From Pelagomonas calceolata (Eukaryota; Sar; Pelagophyceae; Pelagomonadales; Pelagomonadaceae), in assembly GCA_918797485.1 (NCBI GenBank), contig CAKKNE010000005.1, forward strand, positions 124,001 through 188,000: a DNA stretch of 64,000 bases, in the 5' to 3' direction. Made by a program: the position numbers and the translations under genes. Positions 37,820 to 47,457 of this stretch are shown piece by piece (the stretch's first letter is position 1; each line of letters begins with the position of its first letter). The notes below the pieces were generated by a model. That model made no database searches and was not told the origin of the DNA. It worked only from the letters and a program-made list of their open reading frames with translations.

Positions 37820-38791
37820 ATGAGCGGCCGCACGCAGCTCTGGGTCGAGAAGTACCGCCCCACGCGCATCGACGACCTCGCGTCGCAAGAAGAAGTGACC
37901 AAAACCCTGAGGGGCGCCATCGCCCAGGGCCAGCTGCCTCATTTGCTGATGTACGGCCCGCCGGGCACGGGCAAGACCTCCACCATCTTAGCCGTAGCGA
38001 GAACCTTGTACCACCCCTCCGTACTGAAGGATCGCGTGCTGGAGATGAACGCCTCGGACGAGCGCGGCATAAAAATCGTGCGAGACAAAATTAAGAACTT
38101 CGCCTCCCACAGTGTGAGTTCGCAAAAGTTTGATGGGTATCCCTCACCTCCTTTCAAGATCATCATTCTCGACGAGTGCGACAGCATGACGAAGGACGCG
38201 CAAGGCGCCCTACGGCGTACCATGGAGGTCTACTCGTCGACGACGCGCTTCTGCCTGATCTGTAATTATGTGAGTCGCATCATCGAGCCCCTGGTGTCGC
38301 GTTGTGCTAAATTAAGGTTCTCACCTTTAGGAAGAGACGCGATGCAGAAGCGTCTGCTCGATATCGCTTCGGCGCAAGACGTGAATTATGATGCGACAAT
38401 CTATGATCAGATCCTAGATCGTTCAGGAGGCGACATGAGAAGAGCTGTGACGTTACTACAGTCGTGCCACACGTTCTACGGCGACAAGACGCCGAACGTC
38501 GAGGAATTAAGTGGTGGTGTCCCGGCCTCCTTAATAGAGCCGCTCTGGACCGCCGTCAAGGCGAACAACCTGACGGAGATGTCGCGGTTGATCGATTCCT
38601 TGACCCTGGAAGGCTATTCGGCCGCGACGTGCTTCTCCGAACTGCACGACATCGTCCTCAAAGACGCGGCGGTCACGGACGCGCAGAAGGCGACCTTCTT
38701 CGAGGCCGTCGCGGCCGCGGACAAGTGCCTCGCCGACGGCGCGAACGACCACCTCCAGCTGCAGACGGTCTGCGCGGTGCTCTGCCACTGA
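37820..38791 (+). CDS. RFC4: Replication factor C subunit 4
   Basis: 323 residues, a small clamp-loader subunit that helps load PCNA on DNA. AAA+ motifs: WVEKYRP (8-14), Walker A GPPGTGKT (46-53), NASDERG (78-83), Walker B ILDECDSM (DECD 118-121), sensor ICNYVSRIIEP and the arginine finger SRC (160-162). The insert SQKFDGYPSPPFK and the end DKCLADGANDHLQLQTVCA match human RFC4 (yeast Rfc2) rather than other subunits. No intron or frame problem is present. The stop is followed at once by a 19-bp hairpin. Confidence 0.95.
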   Translation: MSGRTQLWVEKYRPTRIDDLASQEEVTKTLRGAIAQGQLPHLLMYGPPGTGKTSTILAVARTLYHPSVLKDRVLEMNASDERGIKIVRDKIKNFASHSVSSQKFDGYPSPPFKIIILDECDSMTKDAQGALRRTMEVYSSTTRFCLICNYVSRIIEPLVSRCAKLRFSPLGRDAMQKRLLDIASAQDVNYDATIYDQILDRSGGDMRRAVTLLQSCHTFYGDKTPNVEELSGGVPASLIEPLWTAVKANNLTEMSRLIDSLTLEGYSAATCFSELHDIVLKDAAVTDAQKATFFEAVAAADKCLADGANDHLQLQTVCAVLCH

Positions 38792-38800
38792 GTCGCGTAG

Positions 38801-38819
38801 GTAGGGTACGCCACCCTAC
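38801..38819. terminator. Short hairpin between convergent genes
   Basis: GTAGGGT-ACGCC-ACCCTAC, a perfect 7-bp stem between the RFC4 stop and the stop of the facing ankyrin gene. A 3'-end processing role is a guess. Confidence 0.4.
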
Positions 38820-40086
38820 GCCAGCGGTTTGGTACGCAGGACCCTCCAGACAGGCCTTCTGGGCGTCTGAGGCGCCATCAGCCATTCGATATGGCGCATC
38901 GCGGCGACGGACAGGGGCCGCTGCTTGTAGCTTTGGCGCGGGGGCGGGATGATGCGGCCGGTCGGTGCCGGCTCCGGCTTTGTCTGCGCGAGGGCGTCTA
39001 GGACGCCCGCGCGCGTCGTGCAGTCGAACTTGCGTCCGGTCCACGGGGAGCATCGGGTCGGGGCCCCTGTCGCCGCGGCCGTAGGACCGCCAGCCCGAGC
39101 CGGCGTTCTGTCGCTGCTCGCGGCGGTCGACGGCAGCCGCTTTAGCCTCGACGTGGCTCTGTTACCTCCGACGAGCGATCTGAGCCGCAGGAGTTCGAGC
39201 CGCGGGGCCAGGAGGTACTGGCGCCAGGGCGTCAGGCGTGACGACGCCGACGGATACATGCTCGCTCGCACCGCCCGCGCCACCTCCAAGCATTCATTCA
39301 AGCTGTCGAGCGTCTTCGGATGAGCTTGAAACGGCATGCCCGGCCGTATGCCCGTCGGGACTTCCACAGCATAAACCTCGCCGTCGCTGTCCTCGATGAG
39401 GAACCGCTGGCCCGGTTCTACCCCAGGCGGGCAGATGTGGCTGAGGCGCGGTGCGTCCTCCGCATCCTCGCCCGCGTATTCCGATCGCATGAGCTCCATG
39501 ATCGCGTCCTCGAGGCCTCGCGCGGTGGGGTCGCCAGCGCCCTCGGCAAGATGGAAGAAGTCAATGGCCGCGCCGGCGCGCAGCAGTTCCAACATGCACG
39601 CGTACATGTCTTCCTGCACTTCGCCGGTCGTGCGATCGTCGCTATCACCATGCGCGAGTTCCAGAAGAAAATCGTTGAACAGCATCGAGCGGAGGGATGA
39701 GAAAATCGTGGACAGAGGGGTGGAGAGCGGGGAGAGGAGGAACGGCGCGTTCACGTCCGCGCCCGCCCGCACTAAGTCGCGGACCGCCCCGGTCAACGCC
39801 CGGCTGCACGCCATGTGGAGCGGCGTGGGCCCGTGCCGCGGGCGATGCCGGACGTCCGCGCCCCGGGCCACCAGGTAGCTCACCATCGCCTCCGCGCTTT
39901 CGCCGTCGTGCCCGGGCATGGGGTACTGGGCGCCGAAAACAACAAGCCGCAGCCTCGGACCCGCGGGTCATCAGCCGCCGCAGCCACGTCGTTGACGTCG
40001 TGCGCCGCGTCGGCGTCGAGCCATTTTGATACGATGTCGACGTAGCCGGCCCTCGCGGCGACCCGTATCTTGTCGGGGAGCACCAT
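38816..40086 (-). CDS. Ankyrin protein with a CPPG...RPGM domain
   Basis: About 420 residues from ATG 40086 (MVLPDKIRVAARAGY). Ankyrin repeats come first (IRVAARAGYVDIVSKWLDAD; RHGPTPLHMACSRALTGAV; LVRAGADVN). In the middle is the domain CPPGVEPGQRFLIED...VPTGIRPGMPF, also found in the two genes at 45-47 kb and, by memory, widespread in stramenopile proteins. The C-terminus is basic. A frame change occurs near 39945, where no intron fits; frame one runs to about there and the second from MPGHDGESAEAMVSYL. Function unknown; protein-binding is inferred. Confidence 0.68.
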
Positions 40087-40263
40087 TGTGCCAGTGGCAG
40101 AAGCTGGAAGCTCCAGTGGTAGCCTCAAAGCAGCGCCAGGTTTCGATGTGTCAATGGGCAGAAGGGGCAGCGGCGTCGAATGGGCAGCGGCGTCGACGTC
40201 GAAGAAGTCGAAGCGGCGTCGCGGGGCGTCGAGGCGATCACGGATTCGGCTCTCCGCCGCGGG

Positions 40264-42653
40264 CTAGTAGCTTTTACTGTGCTCGGAGATGAGTTCATCG
40301 AAGATGCCATTATTGCTTGCTTGCTCGCCCGTCGCACGGACCCGAAGGGCGTGCTAACCAGAACCCCTAGGGGAGGGCGGGTGGGTGCTCGAAAATCGGG
40401 CACGGCGGCGGTGTACTGGGTATCGATCGACAGGGCTCCGACGAACGAAAAAAAAAAACATCGAACATCAGGGTGCAGGTCGTGCGCTATCCCGCGCATC
40501 AGACCATAGTGGACGACTGTAGAGCCGCGCGCATCTCCGCTCGCGCTCTTCCGCTTCAGTCGTCTTTCTTGAAGAATCGCCACGGCCCGAGCCTTGTCCT
40601 CGGCGATGGCGTCGACGACGAGCGGCGCGAACTTCTTGCCGCCGAACTGGCGCTGCTCGCGGATGAGCTGTTTATGAGTAATTTCGAGCTCCTTGTTGCA
40701 GAAGCGCTTGCCTCGCTTCAGGAGTTCTGAGCAGGTATCTCGCACGAAGGCTTCGGCCTCGGCTGCTGACTGGATCGGTGCTTCGAGGGACGTCGTTTCC
40801 GTCTTCGCCGCTTGTGCGCGATCCCACCGCGCGGCATGGAGAAAAAACGCTGATAATGCGTCCGGTTGTCTGTTTGTGAGCCACTTGACGGTCGGTTTTA
40901 ATCGGGTTTCGTACCTATTTGCCACTCCGCCACCTAGCACTCGAGAGACTAAGTCGTCAACGGCAGAAAACCTTTCGGTCAACACCTCGTCCCCAAACGC
41001 CAGCAACGAGTTCCACACTTCCACCACGTTGTCCGCCCCCTCCCAGCGCATGATGCTCTCAATCCCGAACTGCTCGATCAGTCTCGCGATGCGCGCCGTC
41101 CGCCACGCCTCGACCTTGCGCTGCTCGGCCCTTCGCATCTTCGAGTACTTGATCAAGACATACTCCCGCCCGCCCGGATCGACCGGGTTGTACATGTAGT
41201 CCAGCGTCAGAAAGGCCACGACCGTGTGCATGCCGTTGACGAGTGAAAATTTTCTCTCTGAGAGATAATCGGCATGTCTCAAACTTTCTGGTAGGGTAGC
41301 TACTGACGGCGCGAAGGGGACGTAGCGCGGGTCGAATCCTGGTTCTAACACCACTATGGATCCTGGCCACGGTTCTGCATCAATTTCAACACCGCGGGCC
41401 GATCCTCCTACCGGTACACACCCTATCCACCATGCAGTCCACGACGCGGACTCTTGTCCTCAACTCCCTCTTCAGACGAGCCACAGACTCGTGGTCGTTC
41501 TCGGCGCAGTAGAGTACGGGCCTCGGGTCCTTTTCTGGGGAGAGGTCTCCAGAGTAGACGCGATCCGTGGCACTCTCGTAGGACGGGTCGAACTGTCGTC
41601 GTTTCCGTAGTTTCCTAGATCGCAGCTGTTCCTTTCTTGTCTCGATGGCCACATCTGTCTCCGACACTACTTCCGGTAATGCACTTAACGTAGGTCATCA
41701 CCCTTCGCATGGCCGCACCCAGCGAGCAGGAGAAGGACGTCGCTCGCGACAGGAGGGATGCTAGATCTTCCGAAGAAGCTCCAAAGACCAATGACGTGGC
41801 CGGGACCGTCTCCGGGGGTCGTTCGTGCGCTGCCAGTACCTGCGCGGGAACGACGCCGTCGCGAAACTGCCGCGGCTCCCTCATGCGGCCGCGTCGACGG
41901 CGTCGAGGCGGCGCAGCATCGCGTCGACGCCATCGATGCGACCACGTCAAGTTCAAGGTCATTTTTCACGCCGAGTCAGCACCTGAGCGCCCTTCATCTT
42001 CACCTCGCCGTTCACGCTCACGTCGATCTCTTCGGAGTTGGCAAACAACTGCTCCCATCTAGGTTTTGGTCTCTGTACTACCGCTGAAGGGACGCCCGAC
42101 GCCGCGATCGCGGGCACGACGAGTCCCAGACCCAAGCGCCCCGCGCCAAAATGAACATGAAATCTAGCCGCTTTCGCCGAGGGGATCGAGGCAGTCTCCT
42201 CCTCGCCGCGCGCGGCCTTGATCTTTCGAGGGCGCCCGGCCCGTAGGCCTTGTCCACAATTTCGTCACTGACTTCACAAACGTCGTCGGCGAGGCACGTC
42301 TCGTAGTCCGCCAAACTGAAGAGAGTCTCGCCGTCCGCGCCCGAGTTCGGCACGGCGAACAGCAGATCAGAATTGTCCTTGCCGCGTCGCGGGGGCACGA
42401 GGCCCTTTTCTATTAATTCAGCTTCGCTTTCGCAGACGCACTCCTCGATGTGCTCGCCGGCCTCGTCCAAGTAACACACTTCGAAGACTCTATCCTCAGA
42501 TATAGGATTCCAGGGGTCGACGTCGCTGCCCGTCCATTCGTTTGTCGCGCGCCGCGCCGACGGCGTGCGCAGCGCTAGTCGTCGGTGGCGGGCCAGCGGC
42601 GCGGTGTAGGCCGCGGCGCCGACGGCGCCGAGGGCGCAGCAGAGCTTGAGCAT
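40264..42653 (-). CDS. M1PDH: Mannitol-1-phosphate 5-dehydrogenase, stramenopile type
   Basis: Reduces fructose-6-phosphate to mannitol-1-phosphate with NADH. From ATG 42653 (MLKLCCALGAVGAAAYTAP, a signal-like leader): an algal N-terminal extension (DYETCLADDVCEV); the NAD-binding block FHVHFGAGRLGLGLVVPAI followed by QRPKPRWEQLF; an introner-like intron (41840-41982); SLVFGASSEDLASLLSRATS; VLYCAENDHESVARL; VDCMVDRVCTGR; AEPWPGSIVVLEPG; and the catalytic-domain block KFSLVNGMHTVVAFLTL. Frame changes without introns occur near 42230 and 41375 and in the poor 3' part after a T-homopolymer near 40455; the last frame ends SEHSKSY at 40264. The 3' end is uncertain. Mannitol would serve as compatible solute and carbon store. 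Confidence 0.85.
41840..41982 (-). other. Introner-like intron in the M1PDH gene
   Basis: 143 nt, phase 0, donor GTGCTGACTCGGCG, acceptor CGTTCCCGCGCAG. It joins VNGEVKMKGAQ to VLAAHERPPETV. It is a sister copy of intron 33852-33985 in an unrelated gene 8 kb away and on the other strand. Confidence 0.85.
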
Positions 42654-43338
42654 TGCTGCAGCAGAGGGTGCAATGGCTTATGAGGTCATTTTGTTGACTT
42701 CTAGCAAACCGAGCGATGCAAGCTCTTGAAGGCGAGGAACACTGCTCCTGAAGAACGTCTCAACGATGCCTTGGGTTCCAAAGCCGCGTGCAGCCGGAGA
42801 TATAGCGCCAGGATTCGAGATGATGGCAGGTTGGCCTGTCGGAGAGCACCCAGCCAAAGGTCGCGAGGACAACAAGCCGCGTACTGGAGGACTCCTCCGA
42901 GAGCGGCTCGAGGTTGTGTTCGATGAATAGGGCTCTAGCCCAGGCTGCTGCAAAGCGAAGCCATTGCCACTGTGCATTTGCCCAAAGCGCTGCATTTTGA
43001 CGCGCTGGTTTACGCTGGGTAGCTCTATTTGTACATAGCATCAAAGTGCAGGCGTTGCATGTTCACCCGCCGCCCTGCGCTTCGTTAAAGACTCAGCCAG
43101 CAGCACTGCAGCGCTGCAGCTGAAGCCCAACGCGTCCACGCCATCGCCGCGCGCCGCGGCGTCCAAAATTGATCACTCCGAGCCGGCTGATGAAACAACC
43201 AAAACGATGCATGTATTGACCGACGCGCGCGTTTGACGAGACACGTTTCAATCTCCTGACGGCTCACGGCTCTTCGCCGCGACGGCGACACCTGCACGCA
43301 AACGTCCGCGTAACCGCGCACGCCCCGCGCAGCGACAC
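42654..43338. other. Divergent intergenic region without gene
   Basis: 685 bp between M1PDH and the DUF501 gene. It contains palindromic words AGCACTGCAGCGCTGCAG near 43101 and an introner-core-like CACGCCATCGCCGCG near 43138. No coding region, RNA gene or CTAG-hairpin promoter motif is supported. Confidence 0.35.
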
Positions 43339-44153
43339 ATGCTCACCATCGCCATGCTCCTCGCCGCGCTGCGCCGGGGCGCGTCGCTAAACCCCGAGCG
43401 CCTCAAGCACGTGCCAAAAGGCTGGCAGGTCGCCGCGCCGTCCGCCGCCGACGCCGACGTCGTGGAACAAAGGCAGCTGGGCCACCCGGCCAACATGGTC
43501 GGCGTGCCCGCGGTGTCGCTGTGTCGGCACGGCTACCCCCAGGCCGTCCTCCAGGACCCCGGCGCCCACAAGTTCGGCGCCGGCATGCTGCGCCTGACGT
43601 GCCCTCACCTCTGCGAGGCCGTCGACGCGTGGGAGGCCGAGGGCGCAGTGCGCGCGCTGTCAGCAGAGCTGCTCGCGGAGGACGCGAACCGCGACGCTCT
43701 GCGAAAAGTGAACGAGCGCCACGCGGTGACTCGAAAGTCGATGGTGCAGGGCGAGGCGCTCGCGCGGGCCGAGGCTCGTTTAGGTGCGGACACCGTGCGC
43801 CGCCCCTCGACTCAGGCATCACGGGCCTCACTCCGTCAAAACTGGACGACGTCAAATGTTTGCATGCCCAGCTCGCCGACGAACTGCTGTCGCGGGACAA
43901 CGCCGTCGGGAAGAAGGTGCTCGAAGGATTGGAGGCGCGCGGCGTTGACCCGACTGGATCTGAAAAATGTGGAGAGCAGTGCTCCGGCTGCGTTGATGGC
44001 TGGCGGTACACGCCACGCAAGAACAAGCAGAAGCTGCGGGCGACGCGCGCGCGGCACAAGAAGCTGCGCGAGTTATCGTTGGCCGGGTACGCGACGTCGT
44101 TCGGGCCGGGCCGGCCGCTCGAGCCCGGGGTGGCGGCGTCCTTGGAGAAGTGA
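43339..44153 (+). CDS. DUF501-domain protein
   Basis: About 270 residues from ATG 43339 (MLTIAMLLAALRRGA, a hydrophobic start). DUF501 landmarks: RQLGHPANMVGVPAVSLCRHGYPQAVLQDP, MLRLTCPHLCEAVDAWE, and, after a frame change near 43795, SGITGLTPSKLDDVKCLHAQLADELLSRDNAVG, which is the family's GI-x-G...VKCLHAH-like block; a Cys pair (KCGEQCSGC) follows. No intron fits the change, so a one-base indel is likely. The family is common in actinobacteria and some algae; its function is unknown, and conserved Cys and His suggest metal binding (inference). Confidence 0.75.
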
Positions 44154-44419
44154 GCGTAATGTTTGTCGTCTGTATTTTCGAACCTGGAAACCTCCGAAGC
44201 CTTCCCGGGGCGGAGGTTGCAAAACCTGTTTTGAGCTCTCACTTCAGGCCAATTACGCCATTGCATCTCCGCCGCTTGCCGCTCGTCGGCCAGTCTGCGC
44301 TTGGAATCGACGTTAGTAGCCCTATCTACATTGCCTCTGCAAATCGGAGGACCACTAGACTCGTCGTCCCTCAGAGCAGAATTTGCTGTGAAACTCGCCA
44401 CCTCAAACTTTCTCAGACG

Positions 44420-44750
44420 CAGACCTCACGGCCTTCGGCGGCTTCAAGACCCGTACCGTGGCCGCGTCCTCGGTACATCACCTTCGACCGATTGGCGCAA
44501 CGGTAGCGCGTCAGATTCCAGTCCTGAAGGTTACGCGTTCGAATCGCGTATCGGTCACTTGATGTTCCGTCGACACGTCGATGGTACGCCCACAGGCACG
44601 GACGTCCCGCGCCTCGTCGACAAGCACCTCGCCGGCCAGCTGCCGATCGACCACTTCATCTCGCACACGTTGCAGGGCGTCGAGAAAACGAACGAGGCTA
44701 TCCACATCCTCGAGAGCGGCGAGTGCCTCCGGTGCGTCGTCATCTACTAG
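44420..44750 (+). pseudogene. C-terminal fragment of class III alcohol dehydrogenase
   Basis: Only the last two exon pieces of an S-(hydroxymethyl)glutathione dehydrogenase are present. Piece one (about 44420-44452) reads DLTAFGGFKT. Piece two (44596-44750) completes R then TDVPRLVDKHLAGQLPIDHF and ends LESGECLRCVVIY with TAG. The junction fits in phase 1 across a GT-AG intron (44453-44595) that contains a tRNA-Trp gene. The rest of the about 375-residue enzyme (zinc and NAD sites) is absent from the window. A duplicated or rearranged fragment is the best reading; an upstream exon far away cannot be excluded. Confidence 0.75.
44486..44557 (+). tRNA. tRNA-Trp (CCA), copy 1
   Basis: Acceptor stem GACCGAT pairs perfectly with ATCGGTC, followed by discriminator A. 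The D arm is TGGCGCAACGGTAGCGC. The anticodon loop TTCCAGT gives CCA; the anticodon stem TCAGA/CCTGA has one A-C mismatch at the loop end. The T arm is GCGTTCGAATCGC. It lies inside the intron of the alcohol dehydrogenase fragment. Confidence 0.93.
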
Positions 44751-44795
44751 GGCGCGGTACCGCGGCGGCGTCCTCGTACGCCTTCGCCCGCCTTC

Positions 44796-44867
44796 GACCG
44801 ATTGGCGCAACGGCAGCGCGTCAGATTCCAGTCCTGAAGGTTACGCGTTCGAATCGCGTATCGGTCA
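44796..44867 (+). tRNA. tRNA-Trp (CCA), copy 2
   Basis: Differs from copy 1 by one base (CGGCAGC for CGGTAGC in the D loop). All stems are kept. It lies in a second copy of the intron-like unit, 310 bp downstream. Confidence 0.93.
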
Positions 44868-44988
44868 CTGGTGATGTTGTAGTAGGAGCGCGTCGCCGAC
44901 GGTACACCCACAGGCACGGCTTCCACAAGCTCATGACGGAGTAGTCGCCGATCCGCGTAATGACGCTTGATAAAATTTATAGAACCCC

Positions 44989-45774
44989 CTACTCCTCGCG
45001 GGTCGTGGGCAACCGGCTCGGCGCTCTAGAAGGATCGCGCGACGCCAACGACTCGGCGACGTTTTTCGGCCCCCCCGTCCGGTAATAGGGCGACCACGAC
45101 GGCACGCCGTAGCCTTGGATCCTAATCTGGTCCTCGGACAACTTCCCGCCCCGGAAGCCGTACTGCTCGAACCAGTAGGCGTCGGGAGCCAATCCAGAAA
45201 GGGGCTGCTTGACGTAGTCTTTCGGATTGCGGAAGTAGGGCGACCACATGGGCACGCCGTTGCCATAATCTCTAGCTTTCTCTTCACTGACCGCTCCACT
45301 AAAGCCGAACTGCTCGAACCACTCCTGGTCGCCTAAGGGTGTATCGGGCGGGAAGGATCTCTGAGTTGAGGGTGCTCGATACGTCGTTCGGTGCGTGTCG
45401 ATGTCCCACTTGGCTCGGTTCGGATCCTTGCTTCCGACGCCCCGAGCCGTGGGCTGGCGCGAGCCGTACGCCGAGGGCTGGCGCGAGCCGTACCCAGAGG
45501 GCTGGCGCGAGGACCGCTCCGTCGGTGCCGCGCTCGGCATCGGCGTCGGCTGTCTCGCCCTTAGTTTCGACTGCGACGCTACTTTCGAGAAGCGGACGCC
45601 GTCCTTGCCGACGTAGCCCGTGCCCAATGCTTTGCGATGCGCGAGGAACTTCATGCCCGGCCGCACGCCCTTCGGCACTTCCGTCGTGAAGCGCTGGCCG
45701 TCGTCGTCCTTGAACAGGAGCTGCTGGCCGGGCTTGGCGCCGGGCGGGCAGATGAGCGTGAGGGGCGCGACCAT
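44989..45774 (-). CDS. DYG/WSPY-repeat protein with CPPG...RPGM domain
   Basis: 261 residues from ATG 45774 (MVAPLTLICPPGAKPGQQ). The N-terminal domain CPPGAKPGQQLLFKD...VPKGVRPGMKF is shared with the genes at 38.8 and 46.2 kb. A Ser/Arg-Gln-Pro repeat follows (SRQPSGYG, SRQPSAYG, SRQPTARG). Two modules then have the pattern W-x-E-Q-F/Y-G-F ... S-E-x-x ... Y-G-x-G-V-P-x-W-S-P-Y-F/Y-R. A longer minus frame reaching 46692 overlaps the partner gene and is rejected. The gene is divergent from its paralog at 46250. Function unknown. Confidence 0.75.
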   Translation of the reverse strand: MVAPLTLICPPGAKPGQQLLFKDDDGQRFTTEVPKGVRPGMKFLAHRKALGTGYVGKDGVRFSKVASQSKLRARQPTPMPSAAPTERSSRQPSGYGSRQPSAYGSRQPTARGVGSKDPNRAKWDIDTHRTTYRAPSTQRSFPPDTPLGDQEWFEQFGFSGAVSEEKARDYGNGVPMWSPYFRNPKDYVKQPLSGLAPDAYWFEQYGFRGGKLSEDQIRIQGYGVPSWSPYYRTGGPKNVAESLASRDPSRAPSRLPTTREE

Positions 45775-46249
45775 GGCTGCGGCGCGGCGGCGGCGTCTGG
45801 AGGCTGCCCTGTCGCTGTGTTTGGTTTCAGGCGGTCCGCTGGTACCGGTCCTCACGGGAGCCGCTGGGGCGCCAGTCGTTGGTCCCGCGCGCGCGGTGCG
45901 TCGTCGGCGGCGTTGTTTCGGCAGCCCTTTCAACAAGCTCGTCCGGGAGAGGCCGCGGCGTTGAGACCATTTTTGTCTCGGGTTCGAGACTTCGGCGGAG
46001 GCGTAGACCCGTCGCCGGCCGGCCCGCAGAGCTCTGGGCCCACCACTGAGGCGTCCATGAGCATCAGCGCGGCGCGGCGAGCCGAGTTCGTTGGCATCAG
46101 CGGCCGCGCTGTGCTCGGCGCCATCACACGCCGTCGTAGCGCAACCCAGACGGTCGCCAGCGCCTCCGCGGCCTCCGGCGAGCCCCCCACGGACGCCAGC
46201 GGCTGCCCCACACGCGCAGAAGGTTGCGGGGCAGCCCCACACGTTAAGT
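45775..46249. other. Divergent promoter region between the two WSPY-repeat genes
   Basis: 475 bp. No CTAG-hairpin promoter motif is present. GC-rich, with no TATA-like word seen. Confidence 0.35.
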
Positions 46250-47326
46250 ATGGCCCTCTCCAAGGAGCAGATGCAGGTCATCGCGCGCAACGCGACGCTG
46301 CGAGGCAAGACCCCAGATACGAGTAGAAGGAGCACGCCCAAGAACTCCAGACCGAACAGCGCCGCGTCTACGGGTAGGAGAGTCATGGAGACGACGCGAC
46401 GGCCGACGACGCAAGAATATGCTGGTTTGACAGCACGACCCAAGGACGACGAAGTAGTACTAGTCTGCCCCGAGAACACGGTGCCCGGCGAAGCGCTCTT
46501 CTTCCGCGACGGTGGATTGAAATGCAAGACCAAGGTCCCGCCAAACGTGCGACCCGGGCAAAGGTTCAAGGTCCGAAAGTCCGAATGCTCCGTCAACGGC
46601 CAGCCCGCCAAGAGACCGCCGCGACCGTCGCGGGCCCAGTCGGCGCCGTCGCGACGAGACCCGAAGCCCAAAGCCTTCCAAGCGCCCCTCAATTTCCCGG
46701 AAAAGAAGCCTCCGGCCGACCCCTACAGTGACATGGACAAGAAGGACCCGTACCGAGATCCCTTCGTGCGCGACCTGCCGAACGTGACCTGGAAGGACAA
46801 GCAGCTCATCGAAGAGTACAAGAAGCGGCGCGATGCGGGTCTGGTTACTGATGAGGCGTATTGGCAGGAGCAGGGCTTTAAAGCGGTGGGCGACCCCTCG
46901 AAGATCTCGGAAAAGAAGAAGAAGGACTACGGCTTCGGCGCGCCGAAGTGGAGTCCCTACTACCGTAGTAATCAAACGAAGGAGCAGATCGAAGCCATTG
47001 CTGCTGCGCCTGTGGAGTCGGCTCTCGGCGACCAGGAGTGGTGGGAGCAGTTTGGGTTTAAGGGGGCCGTTTCGGAGGAGAAGAAGCGGGACTACGGGAA
47101 TGGGGTGCCGGGCTGGTCTCCTTATAGTCGCGTTCGATCAGGTGGCCCGTTGGTTCGAACCGGTCTCCCGGCGGACGCGTACTGGTTCAGCCAGTTCGGC
47201 TTCAAGATGGGCCAGGTCTCGGAGGAGAAGAAGCGCGACTACGGCTTCGGCATCCCCTTCTGGTCGCCGTACAACCGTCCTAAAGGTGGACAACGCGCGG
47301 CGTCGGCGCCCCCCACGCGCTCGTAG
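46250..47326 (+). CDS. DYG/WSPY-repeat protein, larger paralog
   Basis: 358 residues from ATG 46250 (MALSKEQMQVIARNAT). After a basic, disordered start comes the CPENTVPGEALFFRD...VPPNVRPGQRF domain, an Arg/Pro/Ser-rich linker, then three modules: AYWQEQGFKAV...KKDYGFGAPKWSPYYR; EWWEQFGFKGAVSEEKKRDYG...; and AYWFSQFGFKMGQVSEEKK.... Conserved positions are W, Q, F-G-F, S-E-E-K, D-Y-G-x-G-x-P-x-W-S-P-Y. The module resembles no family I know; its regularity suggests a structural or matrix protein. It is paired head to head with the smaller paralog. Confidence 0.78.
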   Translation: MALSKEQMQVIARNATLRGKTPDTSRRSTPKNSRPNSAASTGRRVMETTRRPTTQEYAGLTARPKDDEVVLVCPENTVPGEALFFRDGGLKCKTKVPPNVRPGQRFKVRKSECSVNGQPAKRPPRPSRAQSAPSRRDPKPKAFQAPLNFPEKKPPADPYSDMDKKDPYRDPFVRDLPNVTWKDKQLIEEYKKRRDAGLVTDEAYWQEQGFKAVGDPSKISEKKKKDYGFGAPKWSPYYRSNQTKEQIEAIAAAPVESALGDQEWWEQFGFKGAVSEEKKRDYGNGVPGWSPYSRVRSGGPLVRTGLPADAYWFSQFGFKMGQVSEEKKRDYGFGIPFWSPYNRPKGGQRAASAPPTRS

Positions 47327-47457
47327 TCGTCACAAGGACGACGGCACGCGTAAGTCACAAGGACAAGAACATTAGCTAAACAAAGGGGTCGCGTCTACGG
47401 CGTGGAGCGGGGTCGCCCACGCGTGCAATCGCGTCGACGGCGCGGACCAACGTCGCC

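Larger units (their letters stand above)
44453..44913 (+). repeat. Tandem duplication of a tRNA-carrying intron unit
   Basis: Unit 1 is 44453-44595 and unit 2 is 44757-44913. Both start GTACCG-GGC-GCGTCCTCG, hold CCTTCGACCG plus the tRNA, and end GGTAC-CCCACAGGCACGG. Between them lies the dehydrogenase exon; after unit 2 the sequence is different (CTTCCACAAGCTC). Confidence 0.8.

Noticed and set aside
40087-40263. Minus-strand text RRRFDFFDVDA as the M1PDH C-terminus
   Set aside because: It lies after an in-frame TAG and is made of repeated GACGTCGACGCC words; the end at 40264 is simpler.
45775-46692. N-terminal extension of the minus-strand WSPY-repeat gene
   Set aside because: It overlaps the start of the divergent paralog, is Arg/Gly-rich, and homology to the paralog begins only at ATG 45774.
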